A DNA stretch of 64,000 bases from Streptomyces sp. NBC_01268 (GCF_036240795.1 NZ_CP108454.1:8441004-8505003); one strand, 5' to 3'. Counted from the stretch's first letter, positions 44,032-53,246 are shown. Notes: generated from the letters alone by a model not told the origin. Translations and numbers: made by a program.

Positions 44032-45121
44032 CTTCGTACCTGTTCTGGCAGCGCGCAGTAATGTCACTCAGCACTGCCACGGCCTGGCTGAAGTCCACTT
44101 CCCCGGACTGCACCTCGGGAAGCTGGAGGATCGCCTCCAGGATGGCTGCGTATGCCAGCTGACCAGTTGCGATGGAGCCGCCACGCCTTCGGGCCGAGGC
44201 CAGCTGACAGATGGCATATACCTTGTCTGCGAAGGCGGCAATGCGTTGACGGCCCAGTCCTACGGTGCTGCGCTGGGCCTGGCGGAAGGCGAGCATCGAC
44301 TCATGCTGACGCTCGGCTTCGGCTTCAAGTACGCCGGCGGGACGAAGCTTCTGTTGGAGGGTCATCAGGCGCTCGGTGGAGCCGTCACTGCGCAAGCCTG
44401 TGACCTTGCGAATACAGCCGTCCAGGATGGCTCGGAAGTCCTCAGCGGTGTGACTTCGCGGACGTAGCTCGGCTGCGCTTCGCGCGATGTACTGGGCCAG
44501 GCCGCTCAGCACCTCGTCGACCTCAGTCACCAAGGGTTCCTGCCCAAGGTAGTCCTTGATCAGCGGAACCAAGCGCCGGTGGGCCTCGCTCTCGACGTGC
44601 TCCGTAGTCCGGGCTGTGATCAGGACATCCAGGCGATCGACGCACCATCCGACGTCCCGGCCGTCACGCAGGCTCAGCCCCGAGAGCTTCCCGACCACTT
44701 TGGTGTGGGTCGCACTGCTCACCGGCTCACGCTTGCCGCCGCGCTCGCAGGCGAAGGGGTACAGGTCCGCAAAGGGGGTCTCGTTAACTATGAGGGTGAA
44801 CCGCGTGCCCTCAGGGAGTGGCTTCCCCATGAACAGCTTGCCGAGGTAGCTCGACTCCGCTGTTCTGTTCGCTTCTTTCTTGGACATGTCGGGACGGCAG
44901 ACGTCGGCGATGCTGTGGCGCTTTCCGGGACCCTCTACCGTCTTCACCTGACGATAGACAGGCACGTCTCCGCGAAGGCAGAGGATGTCTTCCAGATCCT
45001 CCCAGGAGACTTCCGTCCAGTGGCCATCCAGCATGTCGAGGCAGTCCAGTAGCGTGACCGCGTCCTGGTAGAGGAAGCCGCGCCGACTTCGGCGCCCTCC
45101 ATCAGCAGGTGCAAGCGTCAC
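44021..45121 (-). CDS. ABC-three-component system effector, DUF4297-type nuclease
   Basis: GTG 45121 is preceded by AGGAG and gives 366 residues. The N-terminal domain has the Cap4/DUF4297 dsDNA nuclease pattern: RRGFLYQDAVTLLDCLDML, then E.SWEDLEDILC (E41-D42) and VPVYRQVKT (Q58-K60). The C-terminal 200 residues are helical (LVPLIKDYLGQEPLVTEVDE). DUF4297 nucleases are effectors in CBASS and ABC-3C systems; the two downstream genes identify the latter. A 66-codon ORF (45118-45318) ends in a GTGA overlap with it but is not convincing protein sequence. Confidence 0.78.
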   Translation of the reverse strand: MTLAPADGGRRSRRGFLYQDAVTLLDCLDMLDGHWTEVSWEDLEDILCLRGDVPVYRQVKTVEGPGKRHSIADVCRPDMSKKEANRTAESSYLGKLFMGKPLPEGTRFTLIVNETPFADLYPFACERGGKREPVSSATHTKVVGKLSGLSLRDGRDVGWCVDRLDVLITARTTEHVESEAHRRLVPLIKDYLGQEPLVTEVDEVLSGLAQYIARSAAELRPRSHTAEDFRAILDGCIRKVTGLRSDGSTERLMTLQQKLRPAGVLEAEAERQHESMLAFRQAQRSTVGLGRQRIAAFADKVYAICQLASARRRGGSIATGQLAYAAILEAILQLPEVQSGEVDFSQAVAVLSDITARCQNRYEDAS

Positions 45122-45399
45122 CGGCGCTCCTGCTGCGTCGCCGACTGGACATAACCGCGACAGCGGTACTGGTTCCTATTCGCACAGTGCCCCCCAACGG
45201 CGTGTGGAGAGTGCAGTAGATCACCCAGTGGATACGGATCGCAACGGTCCGTTCGGATAGATCGGAAGGTGTGAAGTGCCCAGAACTGCGCACCCTTGAG
45301 CCCCTTCAGCTCGGCCACGTGCTCCCAGCATCCGCCCCGCCCGAGTTGCGCGCCGTCGTTCCGAAAGGGCCGCCCCGAAGATGGATCTTTGCTCGGCGC

Positions 45400-46431
45400 C
45401 TACGACCAGGCAGCGACTTCCTCGATGGTGTCCGCGATTAGTACGGGCAGGTGCTCCATGGCCCGTTCCAGAATCTTCTCGATGGGCACCGCGTGTCGGC
45501 TGCCGTCCACGTTGATGTGGTTCGCCCACTGGGCGGGCTGGTAGCGAGCGAGCATTGACAGCGCGTACAGCACCGCCCACCACGCCATCAGCGGGTGGAG
45601 TTCACGTGGCAGGTCCGCGACGGTGGGGAGGAAATAGCAATGCCCGGCGTAGCTTCGAGTCATCCCGGACAGGCGTTCCAGACGCTCCTCTTTGGTGCCT
45701 GCCCCTGCTGGCATCTTCCAGTGCATGTAGAGCCAGCCGGCGTTCGGGTGGTGACGCACGTAATCTGGCTCGGCATTGGCTCCCGTCCGGCGACGGGCGA
45801 ACTCCTCGTACCCAGCGGTGCCGGGGTAGCTCTGCAGGAACTCATCCAGTGCCGCGCGACTGCCGTCGTCCATGACGCGGTCCAAGATGTCGCCGACGTG
45901 CAGGGTGAGCAGCGGGTGAAAGTCAGTGCCGTCGATTGAGTCCGCGCCGGCGTAGAGGGGCGTGAACCGCTCCCGGCCTGTCAGCGGGTACTGCAAATTG
46001 GCAGGGAGCGTGTCCCAGACTTCTTCCAACCGCACGACCGTGTCGTTGCCCCAGACCGGTGACCGCAGCAGCTCGCTCAGCCGTACGAAACTCCCAGCAG
46101 TGCCAGCAGGATCCGTGCGGATCTCGATGTCGGCGAAGTCCAGGTGATAGCCCGAGGCATGGATGCCGTGCGAGATCAGGTTCCAGTCCTCGCCCTTGAG
46201 GTCGACGGCCGCGGCCGCGATTGCTCTGCCAGCCTGACTCAGGCCGTAGAACACCAGCAGGGGGCGGGTTTGCGGACCCACGCCCTCAGCCGCCCTGAAC
46301 ATCTGCTGCGCCTGCTCCAGCGCCGTGGAGTACGTCTTGGCCCGCGCCCCACCGCTTGCTCTACCGGGCCGGCTGGAACGGCTGGCCCGCAGCCTCTCCC
46401 AAGCCTCAAGTGGATCGATCCGCATGTACAT
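45400..46431 (-). CDS. YaaC-family protein
   Basis: The 343-residue protein begins MYMRIDPLEAWERLRASRSS and has the YaaC hallmarks RPLLVFYGLSQAGRAIAAAA near residues 58-77, then ISHGIHASGY, and a C-terminal HPLMAWWAVLYALSMLARYQ followed by PAQWANHINVDGS and the helix LPVLIADTIEEVAAWS. YaaC-like proteins have no established biochemical role but are often found with defence genes. It has no membrane segments. It is separated by about 280 bp from the ABC-3C operon. Confidence 0.75.
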   Translation of the reverse strand: MYMRIDPLEAWERLRASRSSRPGRASGGARAKTYSTALEQAQQMFRAAEGVGPQTRPLLVFYGLSQAGRAIAAAAVDLKGEDWNLISHGIHASGYHLDFADIEIRTDPAGTAGSFVRLSELLRSPVWGNDTVVRLEEVWDTLPANLQYPLTGRERFTPLYAGADSIDGTDFHPLLTLHVGDILDRVMDDGSRAALDEFLQSYPGTAGYEEFARRRTGANAEPDYVRHHPNAGWLYMHWKMPAGAGTKEERLERLSGMTRSYAGHCYFLPTVADLPRELHPLMAWWAVLYALSMLARYQPAQWANHINVDGSRHAVPIEKILERAMEHLPVLIADTIEEVAAWS

Positions 46432-46671
46432 GGTGGGACGCTATCCAACAGCCGGTGCCGTCGGAGGGCGTTCCCACGGGCAGCCGACTCGACCAGCGAG
46501 TGCAACGTACCCGCTCGGCCGTGCAACAGCGGCACTGCAACCCGCCGGCGCGTTGCACCCTGTGTTCCACCCCACCCGCTGCCGGAAGACGAGACGAAGT
46601 CCCTGGGGTCACGACGTCCCGAGGCCTCCACTTCGCTGACCTCCCAGCTCAACGATGGGCGAGGTGGCGTG

Positions 46672-47010
46672 TCACGCCCAGTCCACACCCAGCTTCGCGA
46701 GCGACACGAGCTGGTCGGCTGCGCGAGTGCCGCCAGCCTCCGCTGGAACGCCTGCTGCGCCTCGCTTGGCCCTTCGGGCCCCGCGACTGGCTGCAGGGGA
46801 GGGAGAGGGCGTTTGGTCGGGCTGCACGCCGAGAGCCGTCAGCCGTGCCTGCCGCTCGGGCAGGAGCCGTGCTCAGATGGGCCGGAGCCACTTGGCGACG
46901 TCGCTGCCGTCGAAGACGACGCCCGGTGCGCGATGTGGGGCAGGACGCCGTCGGCGTCGACCAGGTCCCGCCAGGACGCGGTATTGCCGCTGCGAGTCCA
47001 GCGCCCACGG
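46672..47010 (-). pseudogene. Possible helicase-associated-domain C-terminal remnant
   Basis: The minus strand reads GVVFDGSDVAKWLRPI in one frame, then in another LGVQPDQTPSPSP, and ends KLGVDWA before TGA at 46672. Such LGV.P...  LGV.WA spacing resembles the helicase-associated repeats at the C-terminus of large Streptomyces helicase-like proteins. No helicase core is present. The remaining 46432-47186 stretch has no other supportable gene. Confidence 0.35.
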
Positions 47011-47186
47011 GCAGTCTCACTGCTCGTCGAACGCGGTCAGCTGGGCCGCACGGTCCGAAGCACGTTGTGGGTCCTGCAGGGTGAGTGTCGTGGTGCGGTG
47101 CACTCGCCGTCCTTCGTGCGACCGCCCTACTCGCGCTGGAGGAGGTTGGGAAGGAGGCGGGGCACCTCGTAGTGCAAAGCGGATGG

Positions 47187-47399
47187 TCAGGACCGGGTGG
47201 GTCTGTCCGGCTCCCGTTCTGCGGGGAAACAGTGGCCGTGCAGGCGGAACACCATTTCGTCAGGTGCCGAGATCATGCGTGCGCGACGCCAAGCGGCGTC
47301 GAAGCTCACCGGAGTGGCGGTCGGGTCTCCGTGGCGCATGCGGAGCGCCCGCCAGGAGGTGACGGGGTCGAGTAGGACACGTAACAGCGTCAGTCTCAT
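47187..47399 (-). CDS. Small protein, last gene of the cyclase cluster
   Basis: ATG 47399 overlaps the TGA of the upstream gene (ATGA), so the 70-residue product is translationally coupled: RLTLLRVLLDPVTSWRALRM, SFDAAWRRARMISAPDEMVF, RLHGHCFPAERE. It is basic and amphipathic. I do not recognise the family. Tight coupling argues that it is a real gene. Confidence 0.5.
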   Translation of the reverse strand: MRLTLLRVLLDPVTSWRALRMRHGDPTATPVSFDAAWRRARMISAPDEMVFRLHGHCFPAEREPDRPTRS

Positions 47400-48088
47400 G
47401 CCCGTGGTCCCCCTGCGTGTGCCGGTGGCAGCGGGTCCGGGGGCTGGGCCGGCCCGTCCTTTCCCTTCAGGGTTTCGAGTGCGTCGTGGAGCGCGAGCAT
47501 GGCCCGGTTCTGCAGGTCGACGTCGGTGAACCCTCGGCCAACGCTCTCCCATTGGGCGAGCACGGGTTCCCACCACTGGCCGGCCGCGGCGATGGACCGG
47601 GCCAGCCGGTGCCAGTCCGCCACCTGCTCGGGCCCGGGGCACCCTCCGTGCCGCTCGATCCGGTCGAGGACGAAAAGGTCGGGATGGTCATAGAGGTGGG
47701 TGCGCAGGAACCGCAGGCGCTGGACGCGCTCCTCGTCCGCCTGTCGCTGCGCCACAGTGGCACGTGCCGCCGCCGGGAGCCCGAGCTCAGTGCGGGCGGT
47801 CAGGTAGCGGTACGGGGCGCCGCGCGTGGGCTGTTCGGCGCCGAGCTCCGCGTTGACGGCGTCCTGTGCGCTGCGTACTTCCATTGCCGGGAACTGCCGT
47901 GCGATCTCGCGGGCCCGCGCGACGGTGCGGCTGACGACGAGTTCTTCGAGGCCGGGGCGGGTGCGCAGGGCGGGACGCCATGTGATGGTGAACGTCGCCT
48001 CGAAGCAGATGCCCGGTGTGGCACAGGGCAGCAGCCGGGGCTCGGCGCACCGGACGGTACACACCGAGCGTTGCCAGGGCCACCTCAT
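47396..48088 (-). CDS. Hypothetical protein of the cyclase cluster, 230 residues
   Basis: The ATG overlaps the stop of the 777-residue P-loop protein gene (ATGA). It has an N-terminal Cys-containing beta region (CTVRCAEPRLLPCATPGICF, TFTITWRPALR), a helical middle (VSRTVARAREIARQFPAMEV, ARATVAQRQADEERVQRLRF), and a conserved-looking AQWESVGRGFTDVDLQNRAM. It reads like a partner protein built of a beta domain and a coiled coil. The family is not recognised. The operon position suggests it acts with the upstream P-loop protein. Confidence 0.6.
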   Translation of the reverse strand: MRWPWQRSVCTVRCAEPRLLPCATPGICFEATFTITWRPALRTRPGLEELVVSRTVARAREIARQFPAMEVRSAQDAVNAELGAEQPTRGAPYRYLTARTELGLPAAARATVAQRQADEERVQRLRFLRTHLYDHPDLFVLDRIERHGGCPGPEQVADWHRLARSIAAAGQWWEPVLAQWESVGRGFTDVDLQNRAMLALHDALETLKGKDGPAQPPDPLPPAHAGGPRA

Positions 48089-50418
48089 ACGGAGGCCCTG
48101 GTGAGCGGGAACACGGTGCGTACGCGCGGGTCGACGAGGCGGTCCCAGAAGTCCTCGTCGGCGGTCGCGCCCTCTTCGAGGGTGACGTCGGCCAGAGCCT
48201 TCATCAGAGCCATGGAAGCCTTGAACATTCTCTGTCCACGCAGAGCGGGGAGCAGCCGATCCCGGAGCCGGGCGTAAGCGGCGGGATCGGCCGACGCGGC
48301 CCTGACCCAGTCGGTGATCCGGGTGATGGCGTCAGGCGCCGTCGCGACACTGCCCAGCAGTGCGCGCAGGGCCGCTTCCACGTCGACCTTCGACCGGGCG
48401 TCGTCAGTGAGGAGCCACGGTCCGGAATCGCCTGCCACCGGCATCAGGGCGAGGAAGGCCAGCGGACCGGCCTTGCCGGACTTCCCAGGCTGCTGCCAGG
48501 AACGGACCTCAAAGACCAACCGTTCCATGCCGTCGGGCTGCTTCGCCAGTTCCTCGAAGGCGTCGAGGACCTCCGCGAGAGCCGCCTCGTCGCGCGTGTG
48601 GTTGGCGACGCGGCGCAGCCGGACCATGGCCATCCTGGCCTGGGACGAGGTGGCGTCCGCGGCGCTGAGGACGCCGCGGCAGATGGAGATCACCGTCGAG
48701 GCGTACTCGGCACCCGACGCCCATCCGTACAGCGTGCCCCAGGCTTGGCGCCCCGCGTGCTCGTCGCGCACGGCCCGCGTCATCACCGCGCTGAGCACTT
48801 CCTTTTTGCCGGTGCGGGCGAGGGGGCCGAGCTGACCGAAGCGAGGGGTGCTGCCGTGCCGCAGGGTCAGGACGGAGAGCGCGTCGACAACGCGCTCTCC
48901 GTCGCCGGCGCCTTCTCTGCCGCCCACCAGCCACTTCAGCAGGGGGTCGCGCATGATCTCGTAGTTGTCCCAGACATAGGTGAGGACGGCCCCGCCGTAG
49001 CCGGGCTGGTCGAACACCACGTTGTCCTGGGTGTCGACACGGGCTCCAGCGTCGACTACGCGGCGACGCAACCCTCGTCCCGCGAAGACGGCCTCGGGCG
49101 TCGACGTGAAGCCGCCCTTGTCCGCGTCGTTGGTGGTGATGATGTTCTGAAGGCTGCGGGCGGCCACGGCCACTTGAGGCATCGACGCGGACTGGCGCAC
49201 GGCGAGGGCGAGCAGCAGGCAGCGGTCCTCGAGGGGCAGGGATGCGTCCTTGCCGCGGTGCGTAGAGGTCGTCTCGCCGAACAGGAGGTCGAGCTTGTCC
49301 CGCCAGTCGGAGAGGGCGGCGGTGATCCGTGCCGAGAGTCCGGCGTCGACCTTGCTCCAGGAGACTTCGTCCATGGGCAGCTCGGTGCTCGTCAGCCGGA
49401 CGTGCTCCTGCCATGCGAGCACGATGGTGTCGGTCGCGCGGACCGCTTCCACGGCGTCCCGGCCGTCGAGCGAGTCCTTCGCCGCGCCGCCGGAATGGAG
49501 GTATGGGACAAGACCGGGAACGTGTCGGGCCCGCAGATGGGCCTCGACCACCTCCCGTGCCGGGGGAGGTTCGGTCAGGTGGACAACATGGATCCCCGTA
49601 CGGGCCGGCGCGTAGCGCTCGTTCCAGAGGTTCTTGTCGACGGCCAGCACCAGAGTGGAACCGAGATCACCCAGCTTCTTCGAGTGGTGGGCGAGATTGT
49701 CAAGGAAATCCGGCGAGATCCTGTCGTGCTCGGCGTCCTTGAGATCCAGCTGATAGGCATGGCGGAGCTCCAGGGGGAGCCGTCCCGCCTTAGGCGTGTT
49801 CCAGTCGGCGTCCAGCTTGACGAGGGGAACGCGATCGTCCGTGGTCTCGGCGAGCAGATGCAGGGCGAGCGTGGTCGAACCGTATGAACGGGGGGACACG
49901 ATGATCAGCACCGGCTCGCGCAACCGCGCCGGCGCCGCCTCGGGCTCCAGCGCCTGCGCCCACACCTGGTTCCACTGCCCCGCGCGAACCAGCGGGCCGC
50001 GTCGGATGGCCTCACGGGACTGGACGACACCCTCCAGAACGTCCTTCTTACGGGTCTCCAGGTGCATGTGGTCGACCTTGCCCACGACCATCTCGGGGCG
50101 GTTCACCGTGACCGGGACCTGTGCCGAGCCCGCCGTCAGGGACGGCACGACCACGACCGGCGGATCGGTGCGTCGTCCAACGAGCGGGTCCTCCGTGTGC
50201 CGGGAGGGGGCGGGGGGTGCGAACGAGGGAGGGGCGGGAACACCGGGCGGAGGCGCCTGACCGCCGTCGGCATCGGTGACATCACCGGTAGCGGGATCGC
50301 CGGTGCCGGTTTCGTCACCGGCAGGGAAGCCACTGGCAGGCGAGCCACCGGCGCGGAAGCCGTTCCCGGGTCCGGACGGTACCGAATCAGGGGATACGAG
50401 CGGGTCGTGCGAGGTCAT
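48085..50418 (-). CDS. Large P-loop-like (STAND-type) protein of the cyclase cluster
   Basis: ATG 50418 gives 777 residues; the frame is open further upstream but that part overlaps the cyclase gene region. A Pro/Gly-rich disordered N-terminus (1-100) is followed by VVGKVDHMHLETR (about 111-123). Next comes a nucleotide-binding-like core: EPVLIIVSPRSYGSTTLALH near 168-187, where the usual P-loop Lys is replaced by Ser. Strand GSTLVLAVDKNLW could serve as Walker B. A long alpha-helical C-terminus follows (HEAT/TPR-like). The architecture resembles STAND NTPases used as signal-controlled switches. It may no longer hydrolyse ATP. Confidence 0.6.
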   Translation of the reverse strand: MTSHDPLVSPDSVPSGPGNGFRAGGSPASGFPAGDETGTGDPATGDVTDADGGQAPPPGVPAPPSFAPPAPSRHTEDPLVGRRTDPPVVVVPSLTAGSAQVPVTVNRPEMVVGKVDHMHLETRKKDVLEGVVQSREAIRRGPLVRAGQWNQVWAQALEPEAAPARLREPVLIIVSPRSYGSTTLALHLLAETTDDRVPLVKLDADWNTPKAGRLPLELRHAYQLDLKDAEHDRISPDFLDNLAHHSKKLGDLGSTLVLAVDKNLWNERYAPARTGIHVVHLTEPPPAREVVEAHLRARHVPGLVPYLHSGGAAKDSLDGRDAVEAVRATDTIVLAWQEHVRLTSTELPMDEVSWSKVDAGLSARITAALSDWRDKLDLLFGETTSTHRGKDASLPLEDRCLLLALAVRQSASMPQVAVAARSLQNIITTNDADKGGFTSTPEAVFAGRGLRRRVVDAGARVDTQDNVVFDQPGYGGAVLTYVWDNYEIMRDPLLKWLVGGREGAGDGERVVDALSVLTLRHGSTPRFGQLGPLARTGKKEVLSAVMTRAVRDEHAGRQAWGTLYGWASGAEYASTVISICRGVLSAADATSSQARMAMVRLRRVANHTRDEAALAEVLDAFEELAKQPDGMERLVFEVRSWQQPGKSGKAGPLAFLALMPVAGDSGPWLLTDDARSKVDVEAALRALLGSVATAPDAITRITDWVRAASADPAAYARLRDRLLPALRGQRMFKASMALMKALADVTLEEGATADEDFWDRLVDPRVRTVFPLTRASV

Positions 50419-50525
50419 GCGGGGGATGCCTTTCCACGAGGCGGACAGGGTCGGTACGGCAACGGGCAGGGGGGGCACGGGCACAGACACGGGCTCGCGC
50501 ACGGGTACGGCCAGGTACGCGCGTG

Positions 50526-51362
50526 TCAGATGCCGCGCCGGTCGATGCGCATGTGGTCGACGTGGTTGATGAGCGTCGGGTCGGACATGGCACCGTTGAT
50601 CTGGAAGACCGACGAGGAGCCCCCTGACGGGGTGTGCGGCGGGGCGTCGGCTGGGGCCGTTGCGCAGACATCGGCGGTACCGCCCGTCTCCTCGGTAGCC
50701 TCGGTCGCCTTCGCGGACATCGCCAGGCTGAGGAGGTACGGGGTCAGACCCGGTACGTAAAGCCGGCACCGCTCCTCGAAGCCGGGCTTCCCCTCGACCC
50801 GCGCCACCGCAGGCAGAAAGTGCCTCTCGGACGGCTCCGCCGTCCGGCCCGCACCCACGGTGCACCGGTACGCCGGCTCCGAGACGATGGCCGCCAGGAA
50901 CCCGCCCTCGTGCTCGCCAGCAGCGGCTAGCGCCTGGCGGACGGCGCCGCTGTCCAACAGCCGGCACACCTCGTTGATGGCGTCGCCGCGATGATCGGGC
51001 AGGGAAAGTGACCCGATGTGCACGGCGGCGCGCAGCCGGATCGAGGGGCCGTCGGGGAGACGCTCCCGGTCGTAACGGACGAGCGCCGCGTGCAGGTGGC
51101 CGAGTAGAGGATCGATCAGCCGGCCGGTGTCCTTGGCGGGCAGCACGAGGATCGCGCCATCGCCTGTGTCCTTGAACGTGCCGGGCACGGACCGAGGGTC
51201 CGCGATCCCGCTATGGGCCAGCACGGTGGTGAGGACATCGTCCAGGTCGGACCGCACCGGCGCCATCATGGCCTCGGGGAGCCTGCTGTAGCCCTGCATG
51301 TCGACGGCCAGCAGGGCCTGTTGGGGCGGGACGTCGGACGACGCGTACGGGGAATCGGGCAT
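50526..51362 (-). CDS. Class III-like nucleotide cyclase
   Basis: ATG 51362 gives 278 residues. The cyclase core starts with ALLAVDMQGYSRLPE (metal-binding D21), then TFKDTGDGAILVLPA near 62-76 with the second acidic site in DTGDG, followed by IRLRAAVHIGSLSLPDHRGD and INEVCRLLDS. This is the pattern of class III adenylate/guanylate cyclases and of the pyrimidine cyclases of Pycsar; base specificity cannot be read from the sequence. A C-terminal tail ends VFQINGAMSDPTLINHVDHM RID; VDHM also occurs in the downstream 777-residue protein. No membrane segment is present. Confidence 0.7.
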   Translation of the reverse strand: MPDSPYASSDVPPQQALLAVDMQGYSRLPEAMMAPVRSDLDDVLTTVLAHSGIADPRSVPGTFKDTGDGAILVLPAKDTGRLIDPLLGHLHAALVRYDRERLPDGPSIRLRAAVHIGSLSLPDHRGDAINEVCRLLDSGAVRQALAAAGEHEGGFLAAIVSEPAYRCTVGAGRTAEPSERHFLPAVARVEGKPGFEERCRLYVPGLTPYLLSLAMSAKATEATEETGGTADVCATAPADAPPHTPSGGSSSVFQINGAMSDPTLINHVDHMRIDRRGI

Positions 51363-51466
51363 GACGCCACGGGCCTTTCGGTCAGGAGCGGGAAGCGGTC
51401 GCATCATGGTCAGCGGTCCGTTCGCACCGCGGTGCCCACTACTGGGCACCGCGCGTGTGTGCCCCG

Positions 51467-52126
51467 TCACTCGGTGCCGCTGGCCTGAACCTCGATCGCC
51501 TCGATGTCGTGGATCAGCAGACCGCCGCCCGGCTCGGTCTCCAGCCACCCCCGCTCCCGCCACGGCTTGATCGCTGCCCCCACGGCGTTGCGGGAAGCCC
51601 CGATCATCTGCGAGAGCTCGGCCTGAGTCAGGCGTACGACGAGTCCGGCCCGGCCCGCCGGAGCCGCCCGCGCGAGCCGGCCTAGCGCATTCGCCAGCCG
51701 TACGGGCACACATGCGGTGGCAAGCTCGAGCCGGACCGCCTCGCCCTCCCGGATGCGTGCGATCGCATGCCGGAGCAGCGAGTCGAGCAGGCTGTATCGT
51801 TCGACGAACTGAAGGAATTCAGGCGCGGGAACGAGGTGGACACGGCAGGTCTCCGCCGCGATCACGGACGCCGAACGCGGCTGCGCGTCCAGGACCGCCA
51901 GTTCACCCAGTAACTCGCCGGACCCCCGCACCGACAAAAGCGTTCGCTCCCCGCCGGAACCTGTCAGGGTCACCAGCGCCGACCCTTCCGACAGGACGAT
52001 CACATGCGTACCCGGATCACCCTGGCGCAGCAGCACGCTACGCGCGGGACGTACCCGCTCGGGGGCGAGGGCACGCAACAGCGCCCACAGCCGCTCGCCC
52101 ATCACGTTCCTGTGTGGTTGATACAT
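51467..52126 (-). CDS. Crp/Fnr-family cyclic-nucleotide-binding regulator
   Basis: The 219-residue form starts at ATG 52126; an alternative start at 52153 adds nine residues. The N-terminal cNMP-binding domain has VLLRQGDPGTHVIVLSEGSA, the phosphate-binding-cassette-like GELLGELAVLDAQPRSASVI (with the E and R..S positions of CRP), and a dimer helix. The C-terminal winged helix has RLTQAELSQMIGASRNAVGA AIKPW. It sits between the membrane effector-like gene and the cyclase gene, so it may bind the cyclase product and control the cluster (inference). Confidence 0.82.
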   Translation of the reverse strand: MYQPHRNVMGERLWALLRALAPERVRPARSVLLRQGDPGTHVIVLSEGSALVTLTGSGGERTLLSVRGSGELLGELAVLDAQPRSASVIAAETCRVHLVPAPEFLQFVERYSLLDSLLRHAIARIREGEAVRLELATACVPVRLANALGRLARAAPAGRAGLVVRLTQAELSQMIGASRNAVGAAIKPWRERGWLETEPGGGLLIHDIEAIEVQASGTE

Positions 52127-52168
52127 ATCCCCCCAGACCCGCGGCTCTACCAAACCGGACGAAGGTTG

Positions 52169-52597
52169 TCAGGGAGCGAGAAGAGCGATCAACAGTCCCA
52201 TTCCGGCCATAGCCAACGCCGCGATGACGAAATCGACGGACCAACGGACGGCACCGAACTTCCGACGGGCTAGCACCTCGAACACAGCCAGCCGGCCGAC
52301 CTCCTGATGCGTCAACGACTCGACATCCGTCCGCTGCGCGACGCCCGCGGCCCCCCACCCGAAGGCGGCCCCACGGGGAAGCACCGGCCGCAGCGCCATG
52401 AGCGCCGTGCCCACGGCCGATCCCAGCAGGACCGCTATGGCCATCAGCACCGGCTCGATCGGACCACCGCCCGGCGACGTCACCCACACCCCTGCGATCA
52501 GGGCCAGGAGACCACCGGCCACCCCGCACAGGGCCGTCGCCTTCGTATCTGCCCGCTGCACCTCCACGAACAACTCAGCGTTGCGCGTCCGCAGCAT
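52169..52597 (-). CDS. Small membrane protein resembling DUF5706 (Pycsar effector family)
   Basis: ATG 52597 has GAGGAGG eight bases upstream and gives 142 residues; the frame is open to 52651. The N-terminal NAELFVEVQRADTKATALCG followed by a helix is the signature of DUF5706, named for Pycsar effectors (E.QRAD.KA...L). Transmembrane helices lie at about 21-38, 48-69 and 121-140. Such proteins are thought to damage the membrane when a cyclic pyrimidine nucleotide is made. There is no attached nucleotide-binding domain. It is the first gene of a leftward series with the Crp-like and cyclase genes. Confidence 0.68.
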   Translation of the reverse strand: MLRTRNAELFVEVQRADTKATALCGVAGGLLALIAGVWVTSPGGGPIEPVLMAIAVLLGSAVGTALMALRPVLPRGAAFGWGAAGVAQRTDVESLTHQEVGRLAVFEVLARRKFGAVRWSVDFVIAALAMAGMGLLIALLAP

Positions 52598-52720
52598 GCT
52601 CAGTGCCTCCTCACCCTCCCCGGCACGTCCATGAATCCGCCGCTTCCCCACGAGTAGCCCCTCTCCTCAGCCTCTGGCTTCGACCTCCACCTTCGTCCTA
52701 CGGCGCCCCGCCCGCCGCCC

Positions 52721-53032
52721 TCAGCAGGGCACCGGACACGAGCGCTTCCTCACACCCCATGCGCGGACGACTCCTTGGAACGCCTCCGCACCTACCACTC
52801 GCCAGACGCAGTTGATGCAGGCGCCGCTGCAAGATCGCCCCTGTTCCCAGCCAAAGTTGCTTCCACCATCGCGCCACCACCGCATGGCCAGAGCGAACAC
52901 CCGCTCCGGCTCCACCCCCGCCCGCACCGCCCGCCGCCTCGGTCGTCGGACAAAGCCGGCGACGGACGGGATCTTCGCGAGCAGGGCCATCAACTGGGTG
53001 ACGTCGTTGCGATTGCCGCCGGTCAGCGACAC
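52721..53032 (-). pseudogene. TniQ fragment
   Basis: The minus strand reads RRAVRAGVEPERVFALAMRW, then DGGSNFGWEQGR, VWRVVGAEAF and VVRAWGV. This matches the middle of the TniQ protein at 33882-35486 (RRAVRAGAEPERVFALAWAV, YGWEQE, EWWRVVGRDAVVF) with clear divergence. Both ends are missing. It is therefore a relic of a second Tn7-like element, with an unrelated upstream junction near 53032. Confidence 0.6.
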
Positions 53033-53246
53033 GGAGAGCGGGATGCCGTGGCTGCGATCTCTCGTTTTGGTGGCAGTGGTGTGAGGGGCAGCGGGTTGTG
53101 AGGGTGTTGATGCTGGTCATGGATTGTTTTGGGGTTGAAAGGTCACTGTCCTGGAAGTGAGAGATCTATAGAGCATGGCTGTCGTGGAGTGTTTTCGCAT
53201 GGGGGGTGATGCTGTGTCAGTTTCGTGAGTTCTGATCCGCTGGCGG

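Noticed and set aside
47396..52651. Calling the cluster a confirmed Pycsar system
   Set aside because: The product of the cyclase cannot be inferred from the visible motifs, and the membrane protein call rests on a short signature; it is kept as a hypothesis.
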